The notes under the pieces: generated by a model
What the model saw: only the letters and a program-made list of their open reading frames with translations
Told to the model about the DNA's origin: nothing
Database searches by the model: none
Assembly: GCA_963677135.2 (NCBI GenBank)
Contig: CAXXLS010000014.1
Span: forward strand, 1-64,000
Origin: Seleniibacterium sp963677135
GTDB lineage: Bacteria; Desulfobacterota; Desulfuromonadia; Desulfuromonadales; Geopsychrobacteraceae
DNA length: 64,000 nt
Direction of reading: 5' to 3'
Made by a program: the position numbers and the translations under genes
In this document: positions 43,572 to 53,127 of the stretch, piece by piece
How positions within the stretch are numbered: position 1 is the stretch's first letter
Layout: each line of letters begins with the position of its first letter

Positions 43572-45002
43572 TCATTCACCTATTCTCAGAACTCCTGGTG
43601 GCTGAATAGAATTGCCAACCTGAACAGAATTACTTAAGACGTAATCAATTGTTCTGATCTTGTGTAAAACGGCCGAGTCTCCAGCCCAATCAAAATTTCC
43701 CGAGGTATAGTCACGACATCCAGAGTGGGAGCATGATTGCGTTGGGTTACCATTTCCGTCAAGATTACCAACATCTTTAAAAGCAAAATAAATTGTATCA
43801 CCTGGTTTCAGTAAAGCCTCATCCGCTGATTGGAGCCGAAATGGGGCCCATACTTGCCGATAATACCTGTTAGCCTTTCTGAACTGTCCAGGGGATACCT
43901 CTGTTACGGTAAAACCACCTGAATGTTCCTGTATATCAACCAAGGTGGCGCTTGACCAGTTTTCATTCGTAATGGGGCTTTTCGAATATCTTATTTCAAC
44001 AGTCATACCAGAACGCTCATCGCGGTATTTGTCATAAAAGCTCAGTTCAAAATGGCCATCATCATAAAAACCAACCGCAGGACTGTTCAGAGTTTCAAAA
44101 TTCTGATCTGTCTCACCAGATAATGCCCTAAACTCAAGATTATCAATATAATAGTCTGACGGAGTTGCGCCTGGCTCAAGAGCTATATACATATGGCTAA
44201 ACTTCTGGATATAATCTACTGCTGCGAATGAATTAAATGCACACCCATCAACAGGGAAATCATTGCAAGAGCCATAACCGTTATAATGGTTTGGATGATT
44301 ATCTACAATAAAATGAACCCAGCCACCGCCACTAATAAAAGCTCTATGATAATAATGACCGCTTGTTCCAGAGATATACGGACCGATGCTCATAGTCTGG
44401 TTTGGATAAGTTTCACCGGTATCGATTATTACACTAGAAGGCATGTGAACATACAGAGAAAGTTCATCCGCCCCTGTCGTGCCTTCGAATGGCTGAGTGA
44501 GCGTTCCATCAGTCGTTGAAAAATAGATATAGGGAACACCGATGGTCGTACCTGAACTTGGATCTCCTGAGTAGTCAAGATAATCCTGTTTGCCATAGAT
44601 CGCCGCGCCCTGACCGTCTGGATATTCGGTGCTTTTCCCACCCGTTATACGAGTGTGAAAAGAGTTCCCACTGATTGCAAAATCACTGACGATATCTGAG
44701 TATCCCCATGCTTCCCACCCCAAATGATCGTTGTTGTAGGTATTGAGATACCGATAAAACTCCATATAGTACCCAGATGAACCGATCTGGGTTGTGCTGG
44801 TCCACTCATCTGTCCCAAGTCCTCTTTCTGCGTAGGTATAACTTGAGTTAGACGTATTTGGTGTTGCCGGTGTCGATGCTGCAACATCATCAAACTCTAT
44901 AAGTGGTCCAACCCCAAAAGCATTGGGTACTAAAAACAAAAAAATAAATATTATTAATAGGTTTTTAATAAATACGGAAGATACACATTTTACTCTTTTC
45001 AT
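43572..45002 (-). CDS. Secreted protein of unknown function
   Basis: A 476-residue protein with a signal peptide (IKNLLIIFIFLFLVPNAFG) and a long, Gly/Ser/Tyr/Asn-rich mature part that looks all-beta. Visible stretches include YMEFYRYLNTYNNDHLGWEAWGY, WVHFIVDNHPNHYNGYG, YIDNLEFRALSG and ELSFYDKYRDERSGMTVEIRYS. A cysteine group lies near the end (SCSHSGCRDY). No catalytic motif or PEP-CTERM tail is recognisable. Lying between glycosyltransferases, it could be a matrix protein, a lectin-like protein or a polysaccharide-acting enzyme; none can be shown. Confidence 0.75.
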   Translation of the reverse strand: MKRVKCVSSVFIKNLLIIFIFLFLVPNAFGVGPLIEFDDVAASTPATPNTSNSSYTYAERGLGTDEWTSTTQIGSSGYYMEFYRYLNTYNNDHLGWEAWGYSDIVSDFAISGNSFHTRITGGKSTEYPDGQGAAIYGKQDYLDYSGDPSSGTTIGVPYIYFSTTDGTLTQPFEGTTGADELSLYVHMPSSVIIDTGETYPNQTMSIGPYISGTSGHYYHRAFISGGGWVHFIVDNHPNHYNGYGSCNDFPVDGCAFNSFAAVDYIQKFSHMYIALEPGATPSDYYIDNLEFRALSGETDQNFETLNSPAVGFYDDGHFELSFYDKYRDERSGMTVEIRYSKSPITNENWSSATLVDIQEHSGGFTVTEVSPGQFRKANRYYRQVWAPFRLQSADEALLKPGDTIYFAFKDVGNLDGNGNPTQSCSHSGCRDYTSGNFDWAGDSAVLHKIRTIDYVLSNSVQVGNSIQPPGVLRIGE

Positions 45003-45063
45003 TTGATTTACTCACTTTCTAATTACGAGTTTACTTAGCAGTATAAACCATTTCTAATAATTT

Positions 45064-46233
45064 TCATGCAAGCATACTACAAATACAATCTGCATTCCAT
45101 CGCCAATTTAACCGATTTTTCACTTTTTTTGCAGAATTATCTCCAAAATACTTAAAATACTGTGGTTTTTCTAAAACAGAAAGCAAACCATCCGCCAGTT
45201 CAGAGACGCCCTTATTCCCAAAAATCACACCATCCACTTTATTTTCTACTAAATCTAAAAAGTTAGGTAAGTCAGGAACAACTATAACCTTCCCCAAAGC
45301 CATATATTCAACGACCTTCATCGGTGACGCATAAAAAGTCGCTTTGGGGCTCACCGCAATATCAAACAGGTTAACATATTCATGAACGGTCTCATAAGGA
45401 ACCCGCCCGGTAATCAGCACTTTTTCGTTCAAAGAATAATTGTCTATCAGGCGCTCAAGTTCTCCCCTGATCGGTCCGTCCCCCACGATCAGCAAAAAAA
45501 CTTTTTCATGCTTTTGGATAACTTTCCTGAATGCATCCAGAAGCAGGTCAAGGCCATGCCAGGCGCGTAAGACCCCGGTAAAACCGATGACGATATGATC
45601 GTCCGGCACACCTAACTGGTGCAAAAGTTCCTGATTTTTCGGATGAGGAAAAAACTTATCGGGATTGACTCCGTTGGGCATGACGACGATCTGGCCTTCC
45701 GGCACCCCCTGCTCCACAAGATAATTTTTTAAAGGCGTCGACACGACAATAGTTTTGGTTGCATGGCTGCAGGCCAACTTTTCAAGCCAGAAAGCCATTT
45801 TCCTGAAATAGAGTCGTTCATCCGGCTGTTCGCTCCTCTCGAGGGCAAGAGGTGCATTGACTTCCAGACATATAGGCGTTCTGGTCACTTTGGCGGCAAG
45901 AATCCCACCGATATTGAAAGTGATATAACGGTCATAGATGAAGTCAGGCCTGAAGGTAAGACACTTCCAAGTCAGGACAAGGAAACTGAAAAGAGAGTAA
46001 CCCATTTCACACAGTTCAAAAACAAGTCCCGGCAATCTGCTTTTTATAGCGGCCAGCATCCCCCCCCGCCCCGTACTTTGGCCTTGCCCCTGTTTATCAT
46101 TCGGATAATTTTCGCCTGCCGGTGCGACAACCTGAACCTCATGACCGAGAGAACGGAACGCCGCAATCATTTCGCGGATATGAATACCCTCGGCACCGTC
46201 TCCAAGCGTCCTGTGGTGGTAGATCAATTTCAT
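45064..46233 (-). CDS. Family 4 glycosyltransferase
   Basis: A 389-residue GT-B enzyme. Acceptor-side start MKLIYHHRTLGDGAEGIHIREMI; donor side with VVMPNGVNPDKF, IVIGFTGVLRAWHGLDLLL, LLIVGDGPIRGELERLI, VSPKATFYASPMKVVEYMALGKVIV (the Glu of VVEYMA is the conserved second acidic residue). Its ATG overlaps the preceding gene's stop (ATGA). Confidence 0.9.
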   Translation of the reverse strand: MKLIYHHRTLGDGAEGIHIREMIAAFRSLGHEVQVVAPAGENYPNDKQGQGQSTGRGGMLAAIKSRLPGLVFELCEMGYSLFSFLVLTWKCLTFRPDFIYDRYITFNIGGILAAKVTRTPICLEVNAPLALERSEQPDERLYFRKMAFWLEKLACSHATKTIVVSTPLKNYLVEQGVPEGQIVVMPNGVNPDKFFPHPKNQELLHQLGVPDDHIVIGFTGVLRAWHGLDLLLDAFRKVIQKHEKVFLLIVGDGPIRGELERLIDNYSLNEKVLITGRVPYETVHEYVNLFDIAVSPKATFYASPMKVVEYMALGKVIVVPDLPNFLDLVENKVDGVIFGNKGVSELADGLLSVLEKPQYFKYFGDNSAKKVKNRLNWRWNADCICSMLA

Positions 46234-47408
46234 GGCAACACTCTTTCAGCTTCCAGCAGTTTTTGATACATGGCAACGACCTGTTGCGCACAGGCCGCCC
46301 AATTCCGTCCCTCCATCCGGGAGGAAATCTTCTGACGATCCCAGTCAGTTTTCAACGCCTCATCAATATAGTGATGCCAATCCCCATCGAGCGGCACAAC
46401 AAACCCGTTCTGCTGGTCAGTAATAAGATCCGGGACGGCGCCTACGGCTGAAACAATACTGGGGCAGCCGCACGCCAGAGCTTCCATGACAACATTGGGA
46501 CACCCTTCTCCGGACGTTGCAAGGCAGAACAGATCGGCTGCGCAATACCAGTGTACCAGTTCCGCATGGCTGAGATCATTGACAAAGAATACGTTGTCAA
46601 GGTTCAGCTCGGCAACCAGCCCTTCCAATTCAGCCTTGCAGTTCCCCTCCGGGTTTACGCCGCCGATGACGTAGAGGTCTATATCATGATCCTCTACCAG
46701 CCGGGGCAATTGCCTGATCAGGTGGTGGTGACCTTTCCGGGGGATCAAAGACCCGACGGATATGATGATCTTTTTATCCCGAGGCAAATTCAGCCGATTC
46801 CTCGCAGTGGTCTGATCCCGGAAGTGAAAATGACCGGTATCAACGCCGTTCAGGATAACCTGAATCCGGGAAGGGGGAACCCCGATATCCAGAAGATCGT
46901 GCTGCAGTTCCGTGCTGAGGCAGACATGCTGATCTGCGTGTTTCAGCAACCAGTCCAGCAGCTTTTTCCGCAGGCTTCTCTCCTGCAGATACAGGGCTTC
47001 CTTGCCACGAATGGTGACGCAGCATTTTATTCTCAAAAATCTCGCCAACAACCACCCGGCAAGCAGGTCCGGACAGGTCCAATGGACGTCAATCAGATCG
47101 AACCGGATTTTTTTGCCAAATCTCAGGTATCCGACAACAGGCAGAACCGACAGGAAATAAAAAACAAAGTCCAACCATTTGAGAACTCGCGGAATCGCTA
47201 AAAACCGGGGATAATAGACCTTCAGTCCATTGCAGGTGGTACTCATGTCCACATCTTTTTTTCCCCGCAATCCCGGCAGCCATTGCAGGGGAGCGATCAC
47301 GGTCAATTCACAGTGACGGCTTACGGCTTTCAGCCTGTTGAAAACAAAAATCCCGTAACTGGGCTGGGATCGGTTGGGAAACAGGTAACTCAAGGCGAGG
47401 ATATTCAT
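46230..47408 (-). CDS. Family 4 glycosyltransferase
   Basis: A 392-residue GT-B enzyme: LALSYLFPNRSQPSYGIFVFNRL at the start, CCVTIRGKEALYLQ, QVILNGVDTGHFH, ISVGSLIPRKGHHHLI, LYVIGGVNPEGNCKAELEGL, and the donor motif LATSGEGCPNVVMEALACGCPSIV. Overlaps the next gene by 4 bp and lies 16 bp after asnB, so it is in the same operon. Confidence 0.9.
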   Translation of the reverse strand: MNILALSYLFPNRSQPSYGIFVFNRLKAVSRHCELTVIAPLQWLPGLRGKKDVDMSTTCNGLKVYYPRFLAIPRVLKWLDFVFYFLSVLPVVGYLRFGKKIRFDLIDVHWTCPDLLAGWLLARFLRIKCCVTIRGKEALYLQERSLRKKLLDWLLKHADQHVCLSTELQHDLLDIGVPPSRIQVILNGVDTGHFHFRDQTTARNRLNLPRDKKIIISVGSLIPRKGHHHLIRQLPRLVEDHDIDLYVIGGVNPEGNCKAELEGLVAELNLDNVFFVNDLSHAELVHWYCAADLFCLATSGEGCPNVVMEALACGCPSIVSAVGAVPDLITDQQNGFVVPLDGDWHHYIDEALKTDWDRQKISSRMEGRNWAACAQQVVAMYQKLLEAERVLP

Positions 47409-47424
47409 CGGGGTACCGGCGTCC

Positions 47425-49305
47425 TCAATTCAGACCATGCTGCAGATGCCACTCTTCCAGGACCAGCAGTTGCCATATTTCGCGGTGTCTATCGACCTTT
47501 CCCTGTTTATGGTCATCCAGTAGCCGCGCAACAGCTTCACCTGAAAAGTACCCTCTTTGCAGCGCTTTGGCGGATAACAGGGTCTCGCGGGCATAATCGT
47601 ACAGGTCCCCCCGAAACATCATCTCCAACGGTGTCGGAAACCCCATTTTCTTTCGGTTGATGATCGTCTGCGGAATACGATTTTCAAGTATTTTTTTCAG
47701 GATATATTTCGGGTTGCGCCCCTTGAGCTTGTATTCGGATGGCAGAGTCGCTGCGTACTCAACCAACCGATGGTCAAGGAAGGGCACACGCAGCTCAATG
47801 GAGGTTGCCATACTCATGCGATCAGCCTTGATGAGCAGGTCATCGACCAGCCAGGTGCGGGTATCAAAATAGAGCATCCGGCTCAGGGGGTCCCAATTCC
47901 GGCTGGTGTTGAATAGTTCTGCGACAAAAGACTTAAGCTCGGAATTTCCATACGCGGCAGTCGCCTGAAATTCCGGATGATAGAGTGCGTCTTTGGCTGA
48001 ACCCTCATAGCTTGAAATACCCTTGTAACGCTCATCGAGCGAAACTTCGGCCATCTTGAGGTATTTATGCAATTTCTGAGACCGGGAAAGCCGCCGGCCC
48101 AGTTTTGCCAGCATCCCGGAAAAATGACTCCCGAAAACATTGCGCAGCCGTTCGATCGCCAGGTTGTAACCGTAAAAATCATACCCGGCGAACAACTCAT
48201 CCGAACCCTCGCCGCTCAGGCACACAACAACCTGCTCACGGGCCAGTTTTGAAACATAGTAGAGAGATATGGCGGCCGCCTCGGTCACCGGCTCATCCAT
48301 ATGCCTGATGTAATCAGGAATGAAGTCGACAAAACTCTGAGGCGTCATCCTGATTTCATGATGATCGGTCTGAAACCGTTGAGACACTTCCCGCGCATAG
48401 GGTGTCTCGTCGTAAGCGGGACCAAAATCGTAGGACACCGAAAAGGTTTTCAGCCCCTTAGCGGCACCGGGTGCGAGCAGGGCGACCACGGCGCTGGAAT
48501 CGAGTCCACCGCTTAAAAAGACACCTAATGGAACGTCGCTTCGCAAACGCAAGGCAACAGAGTCCTGAAGCAACTTGTCAACGGCATCAGCATGATCACC
48601 AAAGCCAAGAGAGCGATCCTGAGTAAAATCAAGGGACCAGTAGGATGTAATCCGTGGCGCTTCGCCGGGACGGCACGTCAACTTATGCCCGGGCAACAGA
48701 CGTTTCACTGACGCAAACAGAGTGTTCTCACCGGGAACATAACCAAACCCCATATAGGCATCGATAAGGGTCCGATCCACACTGGGGGGACTGCTTTCAA
48801 CAACATGAAGCGATTTGATTTCTGAGGCAAACAACAAACGGTTTCGCTCATAGCGGTAATAAAAAGGTTTGATCCCGAGACGGTCGCGCGCAGCGAAAAG
48901 AATTTTCTTCTGCATATCCCAGATTGCGAAAGAGAACATCCCGATAAAATGTTCGAGGCAGTCCTCCCCCCAATAACCATAGGCGGCTAACAGAACTTCC
49001 GTATCGGTTTCGGTCCTGAAGGTATACCCCGCAGCACTGAGCTGATTTTTCAGCTCGATGTAGTTGTAAATCTCCCCGTTGAAAACAATCCAGTAGTCTC
49101 CGCAGGAGGAAACCATCGGCTGTCCCCCGATTTCCCGGGTATCCAGAATACTCAGCCGGCGATGAGCAAGGCCAACGGTTCCATTTTCCAGAACCATATG
49201 CCCGGCCCCATCCGGCCCCCGGTATTCAATAACGGAGGTCATTTGTTTAAGGATATCTGAATCGATATTCGGTTCTTGAGAAAGAATCCCGGCTATACCA
49301 CACAT
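47425..49305 (-). CDS. asnB: Asparagine synthase (glutamine-hydrolysing)-type amidotransferase
   Basis: A 626-residue two-domain amidotransferase. Start at ATG 49305 gives MCGIAGIL with the nucleophile Cys2. Glutaminase landmarks RGPDGAG, GLAHRRLSI, FNGEIYNYIEL and AARDRLGIKPFYY are present. The synthetase domain has LGVFLSGGLDSSAVVALL and LSGEGSDELFAGYDFY. Copies inside polysaccharide/exosortase loci are often annotated as locus-specific amidotransferases that amidate sugars rather than make asparagine; sequence alone does not decide. Confidence 0.92.
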   Translation of the reverse strand: MCGIAGILSQEPNIDSDILKQMTSVIEYRGPDGAGHMVLENGTVGLAHRRLSILDTREIGGQPMVSSCGDYWIVFNGEIYNYIELKNQLSAAGYTFRTETDTEVLLAAYGYWGEDCLEHFIGMFSFAIWDMQKKILFAARDRLGIKPFYYRYERNRLLFASEIKSLHVVESSPPSVDRTLIDAYMGFGYVPGENTLFASVKRLLPGHKLTCRPGEAPRITSYWSLDFTQDRSLGFGDHADAVDKLLQDSVALRLRSDVPLGVFLSGGLDSSAVVALLAPGAAKGLKTFSVSYDFGPAYDETPYAREVSQRFQTDHHEIRMTPQSFVDFIPDYIRHMDEPVTEAAAISLYYVSKLAREQVVVCLSGEGSDELFAGYDFYGYNLAIERLRNVFGSHFSGMLAKLGRRLSRSQKLHKYLKMAEVSLDERYKGISSYEGSAKDALYHPEFQATAAYGNSELKSFVAELFNTSRNWDPLSRMLYFDTRTWLVDDLLIKADRMSMATSIELRVPFLDHRLVEYAATLPSEYKLKGRNPKYILKKILENRIPQTIINRKKMGFPTPLEMMFRGDLYDYARETLLSAKALQRGYFSGEAVARLLDDHKQGKVDRHREIWQLLVLEEWHLQHGLN

Positions 49306-49340
49306 AATATTCAATCCACTCGCTATCGGTTATTTAGTTG

Positions 49341-50666
49341 TCACCCGGAAAACGCATTGTGAGCATTCGACGTTTCCGCAGGGTCACGAGTTTCAGAGTT
49401 CGAGGCAGCTTCGCGGCTTTTGACCAGGTACCCATGAGCGATACCCAAAGCGATGCACCAGTATATCGGCTCGTATATCAACCTGTTGAGGAACGTTGCG
49501 TTGACCAGAAAAGCTCCCAGTCCAACCCGCAGGGCAATAACATGTTGCGCTTCCTGAATGAGGTTGTTGACAAGGTAGACCTTTAGTATCCGCTTGGTCT
49601 TTCGAAAGAAATTAACCAAAAGCACAACGAAAGGGATAAACACCAGGGCGCCGCCTTCGGCAAGAATTTCAAACCAGGTACTATGGGCGACATGCCCCCG
49701 TTGACCTGGTTCCATACCCTCGAGGGCCGGTCCGGAATAATAACCGAAATTGGCCAGCCCGACACCACTGACAGGATTATTCTTGAACAGCTCAAAAGAA
49801 TATCTCCAAAAATCCAGGCGGCTCTGGGCGGACCTTTCCCTTGTCTCTTCCTGGGTGGCTTCAACAAGGCTTTTGAAACGTGCAATATGATAGTCGTTAA
49901 TAAACGGCGATATAGCAAGGCAGAGCACAACCAGCGCCATAACCATTTTTTTCCGGTATTGCTTAAAATTCATGAACAGCAGGACAAACAACGCCCCCAT
50001 CCCCAGGAGCCCCCCCCGGGAACCGGTAATAAATACAGACATGACGATTCCAAAGCATAGCACGCCAGCGAACAGAGACTCTGCCTTATTCTTAGAAAGA
50101 ACCCGCTGAAAAACAAAGGGAAACAACAGAACCAGAGCCGCGGCAAAATGATTTGAATCTCCGATCGACCCGCCATTGATATTTTCAAAACGGGCCCCGG
50201 TGGTGCCGCGCAGATCATAACAGCGGTACACCAGCCAGCAGGCACTCAGAATCAATACGTTATGGAAATTCCTGATTTTTTCGAAACTGTCGACCAGCTG
50301 AATGAACAGCAGGAAGAATACCCAGTATTTAAAATAGGTAAAGGTCATATCCCAGCTGAGCTGGGGATTGAAGGCGGCCTTGCTTGAGCTGTAGGCCATA
50401 CCGACGATCATAAATCCCAGTAGCCACACCTCTAACGGCCAGCGACTGAATTTTTTCGGGTATTTGGCACTGCTCAGATACAGGAGAACGGTCAGGGACG
50501 CTATAACGATCGGTATCTGGAGAGGAAGATAATAATTCTCGGAAAGTTGCGCCAAACGGATATGAGTCAGGGCGGCAAACAGGTACAGTCCCCACACCGG
50601 GTCGTGAACGAGGGTGCGAAAAAAACCGTAGCTGATCAGAGCAATGCCAAATAAAAACTTAACCAA
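49341..50666 (-). CDS. O-antigen ligase/polymerase family protein
   Basis: A 441-residue protein with ~10-12 membrane helices and a periplasmic loop near residues 270-330. The family hallmark is visible: NPVSGVGLANFGYYSG, then VAHSTWFEILAEGGALVF with the conserved His. Also DSNHFAAALVLLFPF and TGSRGGLLGMGALF. The general layout resembles ligases associated with exosortase loci. It either polymerises the repeat unit or ligates glycan to an acceptor. Confidence 0.85.
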   Translation of the reverse strand: MVKFLFGIALISYGFFRTLVHDPVWGLYLFAALTHIRLAQLSENYYLPLQIPIVIASLTVLLYLSSAKYPKKFSRWPLEVWLLGFMIVGMAYSSSKAAFNPQLSWDMTFTYFKYWVFFLLFIQLVDSFEKIRNFHNVLILSACWLVYRCYDLRGTTGARFENINGGSIGDSNHFAAALVLLFPFVFQRVLSKNKAESLFAGVLCFGIVMSVFITGSRGGLLGMGALFVLLFMNFKQYRKKMVMALVVLCLAISPFINDYHIARFKSLVEATQEETRERSAQSRLDFWRYSFELFKNNPVSGVGLANFGYYSGPALEGMEPGQRGHVAHSTWFEILAEGGALVFIPFVVLLVNFFRKTKRILKVYLVNNLIQEAQHVIALRVGLGAFLVNATFLNRLIYEPIYWCIALGIAHGYLVKSREAASNSETRDPAETSNAHNAFSG

Positions 50667-50674
50667 AATACCCC

Positions 50675-51778
50675 CTAACCAAGCGCGTCCAGGTAAAGCT
50701 GCTCATAGTTCTTAAGGGTCGTTGCGATCGAATAGTTTTCCGCCACAAAGCGATACCCCTGGTTGACAACAATACCGACATGGTCACCGGACAGGGCTTT
50801 ATGGATAGTGTCGGCAAAGCACTCCGGACGGCTGTCGGCAATAAATCCGGTGACACCGTCCTGAACCACGCCGCTCCGGTTGGCTCCCTGGCTGACCACC
50901 AGGGGAACCTTTGCGGCCATGCCTTCGAGGAGGACCAGAGGCAATCCCTCTCGTTCGGAGCAGAGAACCTGAACATCCGAGGCACCGAGAATGGCCGGAA
51001 CATCCGTCCTGTTTCCCAGAAAATGAACACGATCCGCATAAGCGGAATTCCGAACCCATGCCTCGAGGGGATTCCGCAGGGCCCCATCCCCGACAATAAG
51101 CAGGTTCAGGTCGGTGTTGTTCCTGGCGAGTATTGTAAAGGCATCGAGAAGCAGGCGATGATTTTTGATCGGATCGAGCCGTGCGACGATAGTCACAAGT
51201 TTATCGCCGGATTGAAATCCAAGCGTCCTTTTTATGGTTTCTTTATCCTGTCCAGCCTGGAAAGACGCCAGATCTATTCCGTTTTCAATAACTGTTACTT
51301 TACGCTCTGAAATTTTGTCCTTACTGACGGAAAAATTTCGCAGCTCTTCACTGACGTCGACAATTTTGTAAGCAACGAAAGACAGCAGTTTTTTTTCGAG
51401 TCTGCGGATCCAACTGCTATCAATATAATGGCGGCTATGTTCGGTGTTGATGACAACAGGCTTCCGGGCGATAAAGGCAGCCAAACCACTGTAGAAAAAT
51501 GACGCCTGGTTATGAGTGTGAACCAGATCGATGCCATCCTCCCTGAACGCTTTGGCCAATGAAAAAATCAAACGCCAGTCCGTTCCGGGCCGCCGATTGA
51601 AAATACGGTACCCCGCCAAGTCACCAGAAATAAAGTCAAGAAGCTCTCCGCCGGCATCCAGACAATAAAGAAAAGGCGTGAAGGAAGACCTGTCCCCATG
51701 CTTAATAAGATTGACAAGCAGGTTTTCAATCCCTCCCTGCCCCATGGATAAGGTGACATGAGCAATATTTTTCTTCAT
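50675..51778 (-). CDS. Family 4 glycosyltransferase
   Basis: A 367-residue GT-B enzyme: HVTLSMGQGGIENLLVNLI, VHTHNQASFFYSG, VINTEHSRHYID, VIENGIDLASF, LVTIVARLDPIKNHRLLLDAF, LLIVGDGALRNPLEAWV and CSEREGLPLVLLEGMAAKVPLVV. It resembles sugar transferases found in exosortase-associated loci. Eight bp separate it from the ligase gene. Confidence 0.9.
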   Translation of the reverse strand: MKKNIAHVTLSMGQGGIENLLVNLIKHGDRSSFTPFLYCLDAGGELLDFISGDLAGYRIFNRRPGTDWRLIFSLAKAFREDGIDLVHTHNQASFFYSGLAAFIARKPVVINTEHSRHYIDSSWIRRLEKKLLSFVAYKIVDVSEELRNFSVSKDKISERKVTVIENGIDLASFQAGQDKETIKRTLGFQSGDKLVTIVARLDPIKNHRLLLDAFTILARNNTDLNLLIVGDGALRNPLEAWVRNSAYADRVHFLGNRTDVPAILGASDVQVLCSEREGLPLVLLEGMAAKVPLVVSQGANRSGVVQDGVTGFIADSRPECFADTIHKALSGDHVGIVVNQGYRFVAENYSIATTLKNYEQLYLDALG

Positions 51779-51781
51779 AAG

Positions 51782-53122
51782 CTATGATTTCACCGCCAGC
51801 GTTTCTGTCATGACGGTGTGAAGTTCCTCGGCAAGATGCTTGTTCATGAATTTATCACAACGGGCATCAGAAAAGTCCCTGAGCCTGTCATTTTCCCAAT
51901 CCTGATACATGGACAGCAGGGTCTCTTTGATGTCCATGACGACATTCTGACACTTATAGCCGAGAGAGAATCGCCCTATGATATTCGACGTGGCGCTGTC
52001 ATTTTCACAGATGGCGAATACGGGTTTACGGACCGACATATAGTCATAAAGCTTGCGAGGGATCTGTAGAGGAAAATCAGGCTGAATCAACAGCAGAACA
52101 TGGCTTTTTGTCATGTGTTGTTTCGCTTCTTCAAATGACACCCTGGGTATAATCCGGATGGAGTCTGCAAGTAACGGATCCCGCAACAGAATAGACAGGT
52201 TCGGGTCGGCGACATCGATGCCACCGACAAAATTCAGTTGAATTTTTTGTCCGGAGATCGCCCCGTCAGCAATCAATTCCCGCAACGCGGTTAACAGGAA
52301 ATAGGGGTTTCTGGAAAAATACAGGGCCCCTGCATGGGTGATGGTAAACACCTCAGCACCAACACTTCCAGGCTTATCAGTGACAGCGTAATCTTCAAAA
52401 CCGTTGGTGATGACGGTAACTTTGTTTTTACAGAACTCCGGATATCGCTTTTTGAAGTCCTCTTGCAGTTCCTGGGTATTGGCGATAACAATATCCGCAT
52501 GCTTTACCACCCGACCTTCAAGAAACCGGTCAATGATTTTGATCGGGGCAGTCCGGACTGAAAAATTAGGGTTACTGACCCAGGGGTCTCTGAAATCGAC
52601 AATCAGAGGTTTGCCGGACATCAGTTTCAGGACAACGCCGGACAAAAGGCCGCTCCACGGGCTCCCTGTCGCATAGATGACATCACAACGATTTTTGCGA
52701 ACAACTTTCGAGGCACCCCATACTGCGAAAGGCAGCCATCCGACATGCGGATCCGGAGTCGCCAGGAGATCGGTAATAAAATCCTTAAAACGTTGAAATT
52801 TCCCCGCACGGAATTGAGAATCCTGAACCGCTGTTGATGAGGGCACCGCTCCAGGCGGTGGGTTTCGGGACAGGGACGTCTTTATTCGTATCAGCAGTTC
52901 CCTTGGTCTGAATACCGCGCACCGAATAATCTCTATAGAAGGGCTGACTTGCTTGACCAGGTCGGGATCAAGGGGTTGATCAGATAAATAAGCGCCTTGC
53001 TTGGCTGTAACCACCGTAACCTGATGCCCCTTATTCGACAATTCATTAGCAAAAAACAGAGGCCTGAATGATCCGCTGCTTGATTCTGGTGGGAAGTAAT
53101 AGGCAAGAAACAGAATATGCAT
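51782..53122 (-). CDS. Family 4 glycosyltransferase
   Basis: A 446-residue GT-B enzyme: LFLAYYFPPESSSGSFRPLFFANEL, VIYATGSPWSGLLSGVVLK, LIVDFRDPWVSNPN, VITNGFEDY, FTITHAGALYFSRNPYFLL and YDYMSVRKPVFAI. The C-terminal donor half is somewhat divergent. Start taken as ATG 53122; a GTG at 53131 that overlaps the previous stop (GTGA) is equally possible. Confidence 0.88.
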   Translation of the reverse strand: MHILFLAYYFPPESSSGSFRPLFFANELSNKGHQVTVVTAKQGAYLSDQPLDPDLVKQVSPSIEIIRCAVFRPRELLIRIKTSLSRNPPPGAVPSSTAVQDSQFRAGKFQRFKDFITDLLATPDPHVGWLPFAVWGASKVVRKNRCDVIYATGSPWSGLLSGVVLKLMSGKPLIVDFRDPWVSNPNFSVRTAPIKIIDRFLEGRVVKHADIVIANTQELQEDFKKRYPEFCKNKVTVITNGFEDYAVTDKPGSVGAEVFTITHAGALYFSRNPYFLLTALRELIADGAISGQKIQLNFVGGIDVADPNLSILLRDPLLADSIRIIPRVSFEEAKQHMTKSHVLLLIQPDFPLQIPRKLYDYMSVRKPVFAICENDSATSNIIGRFSLGYKCQNVVMDIKETLLSMYQDWENDRLRDFSDARCDKFMNKHLAEELHTVMTETLAVKS

Positions 53123-53127
53123 GTCAG

